DNA of 64,000 bases from Steromphala cineraria (Eukaryota > Mollusca > Gastropoda > Trochida > Trochidae): positions 4,319,749 through 4,383,748 of the forward strand of contig OU744720.1 in assembly GCA_916613615.1 (NCBI GenBank). The letters are read 5' to 3'. Numbering within the stretch: the first letter of the stretch is position 1; the number at the start of each line of letters is the position of its first letter. Below, in pieces: positions 34,667-48,019 of this stretch. The notes under the pieces are model-generated. The model searched no databases and was not told the DNA's origin. It saw nothing but the letters and a program-made list of their open reading frames with translations. Position numbers and translations under genes: made by a program.

Positions 34667-34803
34667 AGTTTCCAAACTGTCATTTTATGCCTTGCTGCAT
34701 TACCTTGAATTTTCTGTGCTTGCTCCCTAGTCTGTAGGGGCACTATAGCAGCACAGAAAAGTAAAGTCTCTGCAGCAAGGCATAAAATGACAGTTTGGAA
34801 ACT
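34667..34803. mobile_element. 137-bp MITE with perfect 33-bp terminal inverted repeats
   Basis: AGTTTCCAAACTGTCATTTT...GCTGCA (34667-34699) is exactly mirrored by TGCAGCAAGG...TTTGGAAACT (34771-34803). An inner partial pairing (TTTTCTGTGCTTGCT / AGCACAGAAAA) follows. The perfect arms and absence from units 1 and 3 mark a recent insertion in unit 2. Superfamily unclear. Confidence 0.85.
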
Positions 34804-34861
34804 TTAATTCATTTGTTTTCAATTTTAATCCAAATGTTTAAGTACCTATTTCATATCAAAT

Positions 34862-34914
34862 GTTTGTTTGTTTGTTTTTTGGTTTTTTTTGTTTTTGTTT
34901 TTTGTTTTTTTTTT
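34862..34914. repeat. T/GTTT-rich low-complexity tract
   Basis: Run of TTTG and T stretches with few other bases, adjoining the truncated MITE and forming part of the insert between GATCAAATG- and TTGTAATCGA-type flanks found joined at about 51950. Confidence 0.8.
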
Positions 34915-35007
34915 GCTGTCAATGCTACAATTGTATTTTCTGTATTAATCCGTTTCTAACTTCAGTATTTAAAATCCTTACGCCATCACTCAATACTGAT
35001 AGTCAGT

Positions 35008-35265
35008 TTAAAGGGACAGTAGCACGTTTTAGGGGAAATACAAGGTGTTGTCAGGAAAATGAAAATTAATGATTCCAATTGAAAGACAACGTATTTAAAC
35101 TTAATGGAGCAGTAAGAATTGAAATATATCATGTAAAGTTTAGCCATGCGATTCCTTTTTCTTACACAAAATGAATTAAAGGTGTTCACACAAAAAGGCC
35201 GCCAGTGGATTTTATGTGAATCTTCATACTTTGTCCTCTGACTATGGATGATTGGCTAGTGTTGT
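35008..35265. mobile_element. Truncated copy of the TTAA MITE
   Basis: Starts TTAAAGGGACAGTAGCACG and follows the 25667-26027 element closely (TTAGCCATGCGATTCCTTTT, CCTCTGACTATGGATGATTG) but stops at about 35265, without the right inverted repeat. The flanking bases join sequences that are contiguous in unit 3, which dates the insertion to after duplication. Confidence 0.8.
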
Positions 35266-35279
35266 AATGTTGTAATCGA

Positions 35280-37440
35280 GTTGCCCTTTACGGCTGTCTC
35301 TTCTATTGATCTATGGTTATTCTTTCTTGGATTATCATTGCACTTTGACAGATTAAACACAGGAAGTTTAAGGTAAAAGGGTAGCCTTTCATTTACTTAT
35401 TGATATGACAACGCCATTTTAGTTGAAAGTGTGAACTTGTAACATCGGATTAGGTGAATTCCTCTTTGCAGAAAATTGTCCTAAAGTGCTTTAAAAATAT
35501 GACCTCATAAGAGTTCTTATCGGTTATTTTCATTATTAGTTCTGGTCTAGACTCCCCTGACAGCCTTGATTCTTGTATTAATTCAAAATACCCTCCACTC
35601 TCATAGAGATCCTATACATGCTTGGGCCTTGAAGGTTACTCAATTTACACTGACCCGGGTCCAATTATCGTACAGAGTTTTTAATATAGCACAGTCTGCC
35701 TGTATCCGCGCGTATCTTATGTCTACACATAATGCTCCTTCCCATTGTTATGTTTATGCTGTTAAGGATATCTATTGTATAGCACATCTATTTGAACTCT
35801 CGCATGTAAGAAACAATGTAAGAAACCGCATTGTTATATGTGTACAGCGATATCAAACAAGTGTTATAATGCTATACATATGATGTCACAATAGTATATA
35901 GTTATATTTTTTTCTTCATTATGTCTTCACCTCCGCCGGGAACTGCAGTTTCAGAACTCATTTGGCAATTAAGATTGGTTTATGTGGGCCAGTAATAAAC
36001 AGAAACCTTTTTAAATCTAATAATGCTATTATTAAACTCGTGAAGGATGTATTAAAACTCGAATTCAACTTATATACTTAATCATTAACTAGTTAAGAGT
36101 CCTCGATATATGTTTAGTAAGAACTTCAGGTTGTTAGGCCATAGATAACACGAGCACTAAAATCGTTCACAAGCGTCATAAAAGTAAACCAAAACCAGCA
36201 TAATTACTTGAACCGTTGCGTTGACAGATACGGATATATCTTTGTATCAAGCCGTGTTTACTGTCATCCATGATAAACTTCAAATATATATTTTTTTTGC
36301 AAAATCACGTTTCAAGCTTAAAGAGTTTTAAATGAATAATAGCCTTAATGGAAAACGATTTGCTTAATTATGATCTTCGAGTGCTCCACATTCACAAAAT
36401 ATAGGTTTTTTGAGGATGAATCGATTGAACTGCCTTGAGAGCAGAAGGTTACGTTTGACAAAAATCTAATCACATGCGCAATCAGCAACTCCTGAACTCA
36501 GTTACATTCAAGAACTGAATTATCTCGCATTGGGTTTTTAATCAAATGATGGAAGATCATCAATGAAAATAAAGAAATGGTTATTGCTGAGGCTATAATC
36601 GATTGTGGCAACCATTTACATTTCCCTTCTGATAAGTGATACTGGAAATCTTAATTTGTCAGCTTGATAATTATTAAAGTCACGGTAAGGCATTCTTAAA
36701 TATAATCAAACTATGAAATAGGCATTATTTTGGAAAATAAGGCAGAGACAAAATTGTCAAAGACAATGTCTTATTTGGCCATGCTGTCCGAGTCTTATTC
36801 ATTCAAACATTTTTTTCATTGCTCCATCTAAGATATTGTTCCTCATTGAAAACATTTATATATGCTTGTATAGTTTTGATACAATGATGAATCATTTAGC
36901 AAGTACAATCATTCTTTACAAATTATATCATTACAATGAAACCACAGTCCTGCATTCTGATCAAAGTCTGAAATATGTTAAGGCCTTATATTAATTCAAA
37001 CCTAATGACACGATACTGAATTTCTGTCTCCATTTACTGTGTCCTTTTATTTGCCAGCAGGGATAACTATTGTCCTCAGTTCCAGGAAAAGGTCATTTCT
37101 ATACACATGACAAAGCCCTTTCACCCATCCGTACTATATGTCACTTCTCCCATGTCAGAATCTTCACAGATTGTCCTTATGCCTCATTACCTTGAAGTTA
37201 TGTGACATAAAATGACGATTTCAGCTATGTTTTTGCAAGGTCTGTGGTTAGCAGCAGTAAATCAGGATTGTGGTTATGTACATATATAAGCATAAAATCA
37301 ACATTAAAGTCACATTTTGAAAACAAGTTATCGTTGTTTAGGAATTGTGAAATGAGCATTGTTTTAAGAATGAATGCATTTATAAATATACTAGTAACTC
37401 CCCAAAATTATATTCCAATGCAAGCTTAGTAATGATGCTG
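35280..37440. other. Unit 2 interior, conserved with 15.35-17.2 kb
   Basis: Includes block E (35515-35680). A 105-codon plus frame at 35566-35883 crosses the conserved block but is broken in unit 1, so it is not annotated as a gene. Confidence 0.45.
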
Positions 37441-38199
37441 TTCACAAAACAACCTACTTATAGATGATCATCGTCATGTCATTTGTAAACGTTGTAAGCT
37501 TGAACAGAAACCATTTTATGTCTTGCCGTTTGGAAATGAGAACTTTCAATTGTATTTGATTAACGAAAAACAATTAATGAATAGGACATGGTAACCATTA
37601 AGGTAGACGATGAGTCACTTAGATAAAGTTTCCATCATTTTACATGCTTATTTGCGTATGGTCTATTTTAGTCTTTGACTTAATAAATACTGATTGGCAG
37701 ATGGTAACGAAAACCTTTGCTTTAATTAATAGTTAGATGGACTAGCAAATTGCTTTTTTTGCCTCAGGACAAATCAAAAACGTAACTGAGTACATAAATG
37801 ATTAAGAAAAACAACATAGAAATGAAAGTATCCACTTTTGATTCTTTTACTGTCTTGGGTTTCCGACATTTTGAGTCACTGCTACAAAATGTCAACATAA
37901 GGTCTTTTTTAACAACATTAATTGACTCATAATAGAATTAAAGCGTTTGTGGTAAGCTTGCTTGTTTTCTGATATAAAGACTGCATAGACTAAATGTAGT
38001 GTGACCTTCTTTACATTTATGGTGACCTTGTCCGTTCTATTATCTGGCGCTTCTGTAAACAAATACAAATGACAGTCGCCAAAATGGTGTCTAACTAGAA
38101 AGGGAAAATGTATAGATCTAAACAAAATCCATTGGATATAGTTGGGTATCTTCAACAGAAAATGACGATGTCATCGATACAAACAGTTCAACATAATGT

Positions 38200-41100
38200 C
38201 TTGTTGAACAACATTCATTGACTCATTGTGGTCATGACTAACCTTGTGATATTTTAGGACATATCTCCCCTTCTCTTATTCCCATTTTGCTTCGATCTGA
38301 ACTTCTTGCATTTTATTCTGTGGTCTTACTACATATATTTAAATTGATTTCATTTGGTGTGTGTAATGTGTCGACGATTTAAATATCCACATTTATTTTA
38401 AGGTCGTATCGTTTAAACTAATATTCTATTTGACGAGACTTTGTTAAAGTTATTGTGTTATAGTGATATATTTCAAAGAAACAAGATTTTTATCTGAACT
38501 TTGCAAGATGTTCAACAGTTGTTCTCAATCAATGCCATGTTGATAACAACAAGACATGCACATTTCATTCATCAATATATCTATAAAAAGTATTGTGTAA
38601 TAATAATGTGACCAACATGTAAACTAATAATAATGCACTTCCATTTCATCCTTTACACCATTCTGAATCACATGACGTTTCAAATATCCTAGTGGCCATC
38701 ATACCAGTGAATCTGTCTTCTTTATACGATGGTGTTGTCATTGAACACCTAAGGTATCAACGATTATTCTTCCTTATGTAATCATATAAATTAGTTATCA
38801 CCAACATATATATGAGATACATACGATTTGTAAAGCTAACATTTTGTAAAAGAAAATGGTTATAATAAACTGATCTTAATATATTTTTTAAACTATTTCA
38901 ATTAATCTTTGTCTTTAATGGCGACAAAAGATGTTGTATACATCATTAGATGATTATTTTTTAATCAGTCTTCATTGATCAAATACAGTAATTGCTATGC
39001 CTCAGGAAAATCCTTTGCAAATTTTTGTCTAATTGTTGATAAAAGTGTACAAATAAAAACAATTTCTCATCTGATACGTTAATTTGATTTGCTCCAAGGT
39101 ATTACTTTCTAAAAAGCAGGCGTATTCATCGATTGTAAAATCCCCATCGTATTGGATAGTTGTTTTATCCATTCTGATGTTTTCTTACACTTTCGGGAAG
39201 TTTTCAAATGATACTAAATGAGAAGGCAAATGACTGGATTAGTCAAATGTCGATAGTATTCACTTGATGTCTGGGGACAAAGAAGAAATAAGCAAAGTCA
39301 GTCAGAGACATTCCACTCTTTTGCACATAATGTGTACACGTCTTTAAGGCAGACATTTGCTGTAAATGAAATCTCTGAGACGAAGATTGATATACAGAAT
39401 ATTCCAGGAAACCCCCTATTGAACTATACGGCAATGAATTTAGCAGCTTATCTCATATTCAATATGTGGAAAGTGTTTTAATTTAACTTTATACAATCAC
39501 AATGATTGCATCTTCACAAGTTGTCCAGCAAAGGTCTATGTGATATTTTGTCGTTGACTGTCCGTTTACTACAAATCTTATCTTAATCAAATACATGTCA
39601 GACTTTGTGCTTTGAAGTTGATAGGTCTTTCTGTATAAAAGATTTCACTAGATGTTAGGTTCAAGCTTATGAATTACATATCCCCGTATAGGGTATTCTG
39701 ATCCATATCAAATAATGTCAGTGAAAAAAAAAACATACACAAAAAATAGACAACATAAACAGTTCCTCTAACTATGTGGTACCTTTTTGGTAAGTTTGAT
39801 ATCAATCTGTATTATGAATTAGTATTATGATCATGGCAATTGGATAAAAAAGAAGAGTTATTAATTAATTTTCATAGCACAAAAGTACGGAACAAAAACT
39901 CTAAAAGATCCAATTTCTCTTAAACTTGTTCCTTTTCAGGGAAGCCTACCCCATATTGTTAAAACATCAAGTGTTCGGTATGGTTAGCTAGAGTACTAAC
40001 AAACTACAGCCAAATTGTAAAACTAGAAAGATAAAATCACAATTTTATCTACCAGTTTACCAGTAGCAGCTAATGGTATGACTATATTAACTCATCGACG
40101 AATGAACATGTTGATAAATGGAAATAATTAAGTAAGGTTTCAATTAAAACACTTCACGTAGACCTCAATAACCTTTTCACCTCTTGTTAAGTGCTTTCTA
40201 TTTGTTTACCAAGATGATTTACCTACAGCAGATACTCAGTTAGTACTGTTGATCCTATTACGACAATACCATTTAATTGAGGAAAGTCTAAGTGCCAATC
40301 TAATATTTCATTATAAACATTTTTTTAATGTTTATCAGTACCAGCTAAACGAGCTGACGAGCAGAATGTTGAACTAAAAGGGAAAACAAATGACACGAAC
40401 TACATATGTTTAATACATTTTGAATTGTTTTACATGCATTTTTATTTGCGTATTGATAGGGTTAGGTAAAGAACAAATGAAATCTTATCCTTTCATGCCT
40501 ACCGTCTGACATATGTTTCTAGCAGGGAACCTTAAAGTTCTTTTTATGGTGACATCTATTTGCACATTTGTTATTTGGCAATATTTGTTACACAATGAAC
40601 TTTAACCAATGAATGAAAATACGTTTACAATCACTTAATTTGTCAATAAAAGCAACTGAAGTGAAAATATTGTAGTTAACTAGACTGAACAATAAAAACA
40701 ATTAGATTTGATATCACATTGAGCCCTTTTATAAGATGATTTACATTAGTTGCAAAGCCAACAGATGCAGAAAGATCACAGATATCCTGTTCTGAATATA
40801 TCTGTACAGTATCCCTAGCCCCGAGTGTAGAACAAATCTACAACATTTGTTATACATGTATGCTAGTCACGTTTTCTCTTGAGGAAAGGAGCAAAATTAG
40901 TTTGAATTGAGTTCGAGTGCTTTGTAGATGACAGTCAAATGAAATTATAATAATAGTAAATTCAAACAAATAACGAAGCACGAATATGAACAAATTGTTA
41001 TAACAAATCAGTCATTAAAATATAAATAAGAATAGATGAAATTGAGAAATTAGATTTGGAAGTAACTGGTGAAATTGGCTTGTCCTTTGAAATAGCAATA

Positions 41101-41370
41101 TGCAATAGGACGTAGCAGATTCCTAAATTCGTAAACTATCTTATATATACCTTATTAAAATTGCAGTAAAACTATGAACGATATAAGCAGATCATTTCAA
41201 TAGGTTATATAAATTACAAATCCTAAAGTGTAAAATAACTGTCAAGTTGAATCATTTTATCCACACAAACATTCCACAAGTTACTGAGTTAATTAAGTAA
41301 GTAATAATTCTGTAAGAGTTAAAGAAGAGAACAAGGATCTTAGTGTCTATTCCAACAATCGTCTTACTAT
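38200..41370. other. Unit 3 left part, no gene seen
   Basis: AT-rich with weak block matches. 39.09-39.25 kb resembles 29.70-29.88 kb and 44.70-44.88 kb (GATTAG.CA.ATG and upstream). The minus frame at 39243-39434 is not conserved. Confidence 0.4.
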
Positions 41371-42761
41371 TCGATCAAGCGGCAGATGCCTATATAATCC
41401 GAGTTCTGTGTGAGACCAGTTAATGAGTTGGTTCTTCGGGGAAACTCGGGCATTCGTCAGGACAGTTCATGGTACGACCAAGAAAGTTGATAAAATAAAA
41501 ACCTGAAATGGACTTGGCTACTTATCAGTACACAGGGAATGGTGTCAACATTTTGACTTTGCTCTACAATTGGTTATTAACATATTGCATACGTTAACAT
41601 TTTGATCAAACCGAACTTTAATGTGTCATAAGAAAAATAAGTTTTGATCTAGTGCTTTCAGCATGTACGCTAACAACTTTGGAATTCAATATAAGTATCC
41701 ACTAACTACATCGTTGTTCAAATTGAGTACAAACTTGTCACATTCTGCTTTCCGGGTATGTGGTTGTCATTTTGTCTATTGATGACTACTTAAAATGTTA
41801 ATGTTGTTTTATTTCCAAAAACATATTGTTTAGGTGAATCCAAAATTATATAACACTGATACAAAGTCATAGGTAGAGCACAGTTTTATTGATTTGCTTT
41901 AGGTCACTAACTCATGTTTATTATCTTAGGTTTCATTAATCAAAAATGTGTTTTTTTCTTTAAAGGTAAGGTGATATGCTGTAAACAGGAACATGAGATT
42001 CACTTTGAAAGGGTCAGTAATATGACTTTGTCAAATCAAGCAATTATTGATATCGCTTCCTTGACAATGCAGACTGTCTTGTGGATTGTCATTCTAGATC
42101 GTGACGCATTGACGATGAAAACACTTTTAGGGAGCTCATCACTGACGTGTTTTTCTTTTGTTAAAGGAACATTTGAATGACAACAGGGTTAGATAAAATA
42201 GCAATATGTAGCTTTCATACATATGGCAAGTTACTAATCTAAATGTTTGTCCAATGTTTTCTTCATTAAAGAATTGCAAACATGCTTTTTGCATAATGGT
42301 AGAAAGGGAACAAAAGTACATTTATGAATACTTCCTGTAATGTGTAAAACGAAATTGGAGTAATTAATTGTTGGGAGGTAATATTTCTAAGTGTGCACTA
42401 CAACTGTATTTCAGCTTTGTATGAGTTTCACTATTGACTTTGCATCGATGATCACTGTCGTTTCACAAACTACTGCATAAAGGAGACTTGTGTGGTAATG
42501 TAAAATACAATGACGTATTCCAAATCATTTAGTCACTGGCTGTAGTGTATATTGCCTTCAGTGTTTTAATTCAAAGGTCTAATACTCTATCACTTTTAAG
42601 TGATAAGTTCTTTAAATTAAGATCATCTAACCTATCGATATCGAATGTTCCCTTGCACCAAAAAGGGGTGTAATCCCTAGTTTGTGACGCATCGTAATGT
42701 CATTTTACAGAGGACCAAAAACACACTGATCGCTATACTGGTTGCAATAATGTAACAGTCT

Positions 42762-43014
42762 AAGTAAATCTAGCCTCAATATTATCCGTTTCACTCCAAT
42801 GCTAAATCTAGAAAGGTCTAGTAGAGGGTCGCGTCAGCCGACCTTTCTGCGACCTATGACCCTATGCGAAGGCAGACTATTGTGCCTTGGTAAGCTGAGT
42901 TCTGATTGGCCGATTCGATACGTGGGCTGACGCGAACCTCTATTAGGCCTTTCTAGAAGACTCAGTATAGGAGTAAAACGGATAATATTGAGACTAGGTT
43001 TACTTTGAGTAATG
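42762..43014. mobile_element. ~250-bp MITE with long imperfect inverted repeats
   Basis: The left arm (AGTAAATCTAGCCTCAATAT, TATCCGTTT.ACTCC, CTAGAAAGG, GAGGGTCGCGTCAGCC) pairs with the right arm (GGGCTGACGCGAACCTCTAT, CTTTCTAGA, GGAGTAAAACGGATAATATT, GAGACTAGGTTTACT) over about 80 bp. The core has GTTCTGATTGGCCGATTCG. The minus frame through it (to 43148) is incidental. Confidence 0.75.
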
Positions 43015-43099
43015 TAAAATATTATCAGAAACTGTCTTATTGCTGGAATTTTTAAAGATAGTTTTTTATCAACCTTGAATGCTGCTGTAAAATACATTT

Positions 43100-45400
43100 T
43101 ATGTTTATACATGTGTCCTTTGATGTAACGTTTAATACATGTTTTCATATTCCCTATATGGGGTAATCATAAGATCAGATAAGATTTTGTTATTTTTCAT
43201 TGCATATATTTTGATAAGGTTTGGATGCTGTACTGTTTTAAGAGAGAGCATATCCATACTCTTCCATTGCGTGTTAAATGATATGAAAATCATACCTGTC
43301 TGTAGCAATGGATAACATTTTGGGACAATGACAATTGTATAAGGTTTACAGCGTCATAATTAAAAAGGCGCTTGCCACAAGCTAATGTCATCATTACTCT
43401 TTGTATATAAGTAAACTATTTTCCAAATATGCTGTATTGGCACGACTTAGATTACCAGTATTTTCTGACATCAATGATTACTCTTTGTGTATTTATGGGC
43501 ATCAAGACATTGCCTGTGTGGCTGTCTAACATTGTGGCACCCTGCAGATAGTAAAGCGTATCCATTAAATGGTGATGAGGGAGTTTTATTGATATGACAT
43601 GGAAAGCTGTAAATCGAGAGCTTCACAGTCTTTGATATTTATACATAAACCAAAAAATAAGACTGTTCGGAATCCAATTTTCATCATCAGAAACAATATA
43701 TAAATTTGGTACTAGAGATTTAAGAAACGGACGAACCAAGCGCAATAGCGTTATCATTCAAAGTTGTAGTTGGTTATACATAAAATTGATATTCTATAAT
43801 AGAGTAGAGTAGAAACATCATCCTGTCAGGTTCTTGGAAACTACGACTTCGAAGAGGTACAGTTTTGCTCGACAATTTACAAATGTATCTCATGCATGCG
43901 GATTTGTTTCCTGTTCTTCTCAGTTTCTCTCTGATGGAGAATCGTTGTAAATATTGACATCTGTTACACAGTGATTCAAAGGATGTTTATTGTGTATTTA
44001 ACCAAATTAATGCAGGAAGACAATGAAACTTTTCCTTTAATTCATCAGTATATAAACTGCTTTTTTTGATTTGATGTACGATATTACATTGCTGAAATCA
44101 GTATTCACATTTCTTTTAACTTCTTGCTTGTCACTCATGATCATTCATTTGTTATATCTTTAGGTACATCATTAATTATATAACCATTATCCAGATTAAA
44201 TTTTGATTAACATTGATATAATATTTATTAAGAATATGTAATAGATTAGGCACAATGTCAGTGCATCGGGACTTTATATTTTCGCATAATGATTGTTTGG
44301 TAATCCTTCGTGCGAATTTTCTCACAACGTATGTATAAGGTTTTCTTAAGATATTCGTATAATAGTGTTTAGGGATTATTATCACTGTAAGTGACAACTC
44401 ACGTTTCTAAATTAAAAATAATATAATTTTTCAAATGTTTTCCTGTTTATAAATCTTTAACCTAATGCTTCAAATTAATCCTAAACCAATTCCTAAAACC
44501 CCGTTGATCTTTTTGGTGGATATCGTGTAAAACAGCTGATATAATTACCAAGATGAAACTGATGATTGAAACAACATATTCCGTTAAAATAATGTGTTCT
44601 TTAATATAATTTTATGTTTGCATCAGACATTAGTGTTTTATTCTGCAATTTTCATTACCACTATCCCTAAATCCTTATTGTTTAGTTGGTTCCGACAATA
44701 ACAGCCTTCCCGATGGACAACCCTTGCCATTGATCCTCCTATCTTTTCTCATCAAAATGAGGATTATTGTTTTATACCAGTCGGATGTTTTCAGACACTC
44801 TTGGGCAATCATCAAAGATTCTTAAATGAGAAGAAAAATCGTAGGATTAGCCGTAGAGGAGAGTCTTATTGTAACAAAGATGCTCTATCAGATGACTATT
44901 TTTGGCGTTAGATAAAGGAAATTTACACCAACATAATGAAATATAGTTAAAGCCTGAATCGTTGATAAATCAATAGCCTCGTCTGTTCATTTGTCAGTAA
45001 TCATTTTTCGACTGAATTCAATAAATGGAAAACGCAAGTGTTATTATAATGCCAACACAAGCGATTAGCGATTGCTTTCCACTTTATTACCAATCTAAAT
45101 TGGTGACAGATTGATTTCCTCTATTATCAATCAATCTACCGAATAAACGTATTGATCAAACCATCTTGAGACGATGATAACAGTTTCTTCAACTAGAATA
45201 TATCTATTACCAAGCCGTGAAGTACTCAATGACTACATACATAAATGAATCCTTTCATATATCATCAACTTCATCAAAACATACTTAAAACATTACACTA
45301 TCGTGTATTTAAGGCAAGAAAAATGTCGGTCATTTGTGTTTTCAGATGCGTCGGATCAAGCACGCTCAAAGTTGCATTAAGACGTTTTTAGTGGCTGATA
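43100..45400. other. Unit 3 middle, no gene seen
   Basis: AT-rich. Block D (CTAAATTGGTGACAGATTGA) at 45.09 kb matches 34.24 and 51.34 kb. No convincing frame. Confidence 0.4.
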
Positions 45401-46307
45401 CTGTCTGAAATCTATCATTAAGTGATTTGTATTATATTTCAAAAGATTCGTCTAGCAGGGGCACAGAAGATCTGCTTTCGTGTTTATTTGTTTCTTACAC
45501 GAATCGTTTGCATCATTTCCAAATAGTGTTTTCTCAACTGTAGTGCTTAAGTGTCCATTTGCCGTTGCTGCTGTAATCAAGTTGCTTTATCTGTCTGGAC
45601 CCGTATATGGTTAATCTGTGTGTCGATGTCCTAATCATTGAGGTGCAAACAATGGGTACCAAAGTTTCTTGTTTTAAAATGTTACGTTTTAATTGAACGT
45701 CAGGTTAAACAAAAGTTTTTCTGCAAAGAGACTGGTCCCAGGTTTCAGGTGCCCTGTTTTAAATGATAATATTGAATTTCCCTTTCTGAGTATATCTGCA
45801 TGTTCGAATGTTATCAATACATACAATTTGTTATATTATGTAGAGTGTTGTTATGTGTGATGATATATCTCGAGAAGGTTTAATAAATCCGAACATTGAT
45901 CTATTGAACGTTAGCAAAGAGTTTTCAAATTACTTTGAAGTTTATGTCTCAGATTCACTCTCAGCTTGTTCGGGTTTATCAAACCAACTTGACACAAATC
46001 ATCAAATACTGCCAGTCCTGTACATAATATATGTCTTGAAACAGCTTCTCCCTCTGTGATATGATCTTAACTTATAAGCAATAGACTCATGTGTAGATAA
46101 TTGTAACATCATTTTTCAAAAAAATACAAATATACAAATTCTTGTGGTTAAGATATATAGGGTTTGTTTCAACCAATCGACGTTAAACCATTTCTCAAAA
46201 TAGAAAGCTGACGATCATTACCATTCCACTCTTTCAACCATCGAGTTTTGAGTGATTTCAAAGTACAAGCACTGAACTATGTCAAATTCAAAATAACAAG
46301 CTCTCAC

Positions 46308-46405
46308 CTAGGAGTACCCACAAGTACATTGGTCCATCATCTGAGCAGAACCTCCCGTCTCCTTGCTTGATTGCCTCGGGCTTGAACAAGGAGTGTTCAA
46401 TCAAG
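46308..46405 (-). CDS. Candidate internal exon, unit 3 copy (frame intact)
   Basis: Minus strand, after TTTGAACAG|C the frame reads LIEHSLFKPEAIKQGDGRFC then SDDGPMYLWVLL, ending at a strong donor CTAG|GTGAGAG. This is the only copy of the three with both an open frame across the junction and a textbook donor. Family not recognised; the GPMYLWVLL end is hydrophobic. Confidence 0.4.
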
Positions 46406-46774
46406 CTGTTCAAATTGGATATAAAATGACATTTCAAACATGTAGCGATGGTGAAATCCATTTTGGAAGAAATTTGTTGAATTTTGTTGCCTTATGCTGT
46501 TGATCTTTTTCTTCAAATACGTCTTTATCCCTAATTTAGAGTCGTGAATTGTGATTGAAGATGTTTTCTGCGCATTATCAGAGATAATCAGCTTAGGAAT
46601 GGCATATGAAGAGTTGAAAAAACGGAAAAGAGTTTTATTCTTGTTGGCCAGGACATCGTGTGAAAACAGTTCTTCTTTTTTCCTATTTCGATTTAAAATG
46701 TAAAATGGTTGACGGCACTATCTACCTTTCATATATATTTCGTTTGCAATAAATATATGTTATCAACTTGATTA

Positions 46775-47900
46775 GCGTTTGCGGGATACCGCAAAAGCAG
46801 AGCAGCCCCGGAACTTGGGGTTTCGCCTTACCCTGTTCCGCCTTTTCCAGGCCTCACCAAATTGGGAATTTTCTCGTGACCTTGACCTTTGACACTCAAG
46901 GTCACACAATCAATGAACACATTTCATTGAGTATAACATCATTGTAATGAAATAAAGTGTTAAAAATTAAATTAATCCATTTTCTCCATATATGTTGACC
47001 TTGCTGTGACCGTGACCTTCGACATTTCGTATCCAAAACTTTTTGAAAATTTTGTACTTCTCAAGAGATAATATATACAAAATCTAAACTTCATAGCACA
47101 AAAACTTTTCAAGTAATTGTGTTTACAAGGAATTGCAATAACTCATATCTCATGACCTTGACCTTTGACCTTCAAGTCACACAACAATTTAACACTTTTT
47201 ATGGAGTATAACAATCATGTATTGATTAAAAGTGATCATAGTTAAAATTAAGCATTTTCGCTAAACCATGCTTAAGTCATGACTTTGCTGTGACCTTGAC
47301 CTTTGACGGATTGTAGCCGAAACCTTTTCAAAATTTTTTACTTTTCCAAGGATGATATATACCAAGTTAAAACTTCATAGCACAAAAACTTTTCAAGTTA
47401 CCGTGTTTACAAAGAATTTTGCTGTGATTTTATAACTCGTGACCTTGACCTTTGAACTTGAAAGGGAACATGTCATAATGATTCCCTGGAAGTATTAACA
47501 TTTAGACATGTTCATGAGTTATGAAAAGCTAAATGGGATAAAGTTATACCCAAATTTAGTGCATTTTGTAATAACTCATATCTCATGACCTTGACCTTTG
47601 ACCTTCAAGGTCACAAGATCATTGAACACTTTTTATTGAGTATAACAATCATGTATTGATTAAAAGTGTTTATAGTTAAAATAAAGCATTTTCGCTAAAA
47701 CATGCTTACGTCATGACCTTGCTGTGACCTTGACCTTTGACGGATTGTAGCCAAAACCTTTTCAAAGTTTTTTACTTTTCCAAGGACGATATTTACCAAG
47801 TTAGAGCTTCATAGCACAACAACTTTTCAAGTTATCGCGTTTACAAGGAATTCTTAGAGTGAATACATATCTCGTGACCTTGACCTTTGACCTTGAAAGT
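46775..47900. repeat. ~425-bp tandem repeat with TGACCTTGACCTTTGAC motifs
   Basis: CTCATATCTCATGACCTTGA recurs at 47147 and 47572, giving a 425-bp period, with a partial first copy from about 46870 and a partial last copy to about 47900. Each period has two or three TGACCTTGACCTTTGA motifs. A leader at 46775-46865 has small palindromes (GCGGGATACCGC; CCCCGGAACTTGGGG). This repeat type is widespread in molluscs. TGACCT direct repeats resemble nuclear-receptor half sites, but a function is not implied. Confidence 0.8.
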
Positions 47901-47998
47901 GAATGTGTCAAAATCGTTCCCCCGAGGTATGAGTAGTAAGGTATGAATAAGAGTTCTGGAAAGCTTAGTGGAAAAAAGTTATAGCTAGTAGTACGAGT

Positions 47999-48019
47999 GC
48001 GGCGGCGGCGGCGGCGGCG
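47999..48019. repeat. (CGG)7 trinucleotide repeat
   Basis: Seven CGG units next to the end of the TGACCT array. The minus-strand frame through it encodes an Arg run and is a shadow. Confidence 0.85.

Larger units (their letters stand above)
18460..38150. repeat. Segmental repeat unit 2 of the tandem array (~19.7 kb)
   Basis: Carries the same ordered blocks as unit 1 but is about 5.8 kb longer, mainly because of added segments at about 19740-20715, 21240-22800, 23019-23600, 25480-26950, 27400-30890 and 34862-35265. Several of these are recognisable mobile elements. The start is defined by the match of 18460 (CTTCAGGCCATCACGTATTT) to 4545; the end by GTATCTTCAACAGAAAAT near 38145, matching 18425. 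Confidence 0.8.

Noticed and set aside
35566..35883. 105-codon plus-strand frame
   Set aside because: It spans conserved block E but is broken in unit 1 and has no recognisable domain.
42834..43148. 104-codon minus-strand frame
   Set aside because: More than half lies in the inverted repeats of a MITE; no domain.
45853..46059. 68-codon plus-strand frame with protein-like composition
   Set aside because: Frames of this length are expected by chance dozens of times in this window, and no splice context or counterpart in other units was seen.
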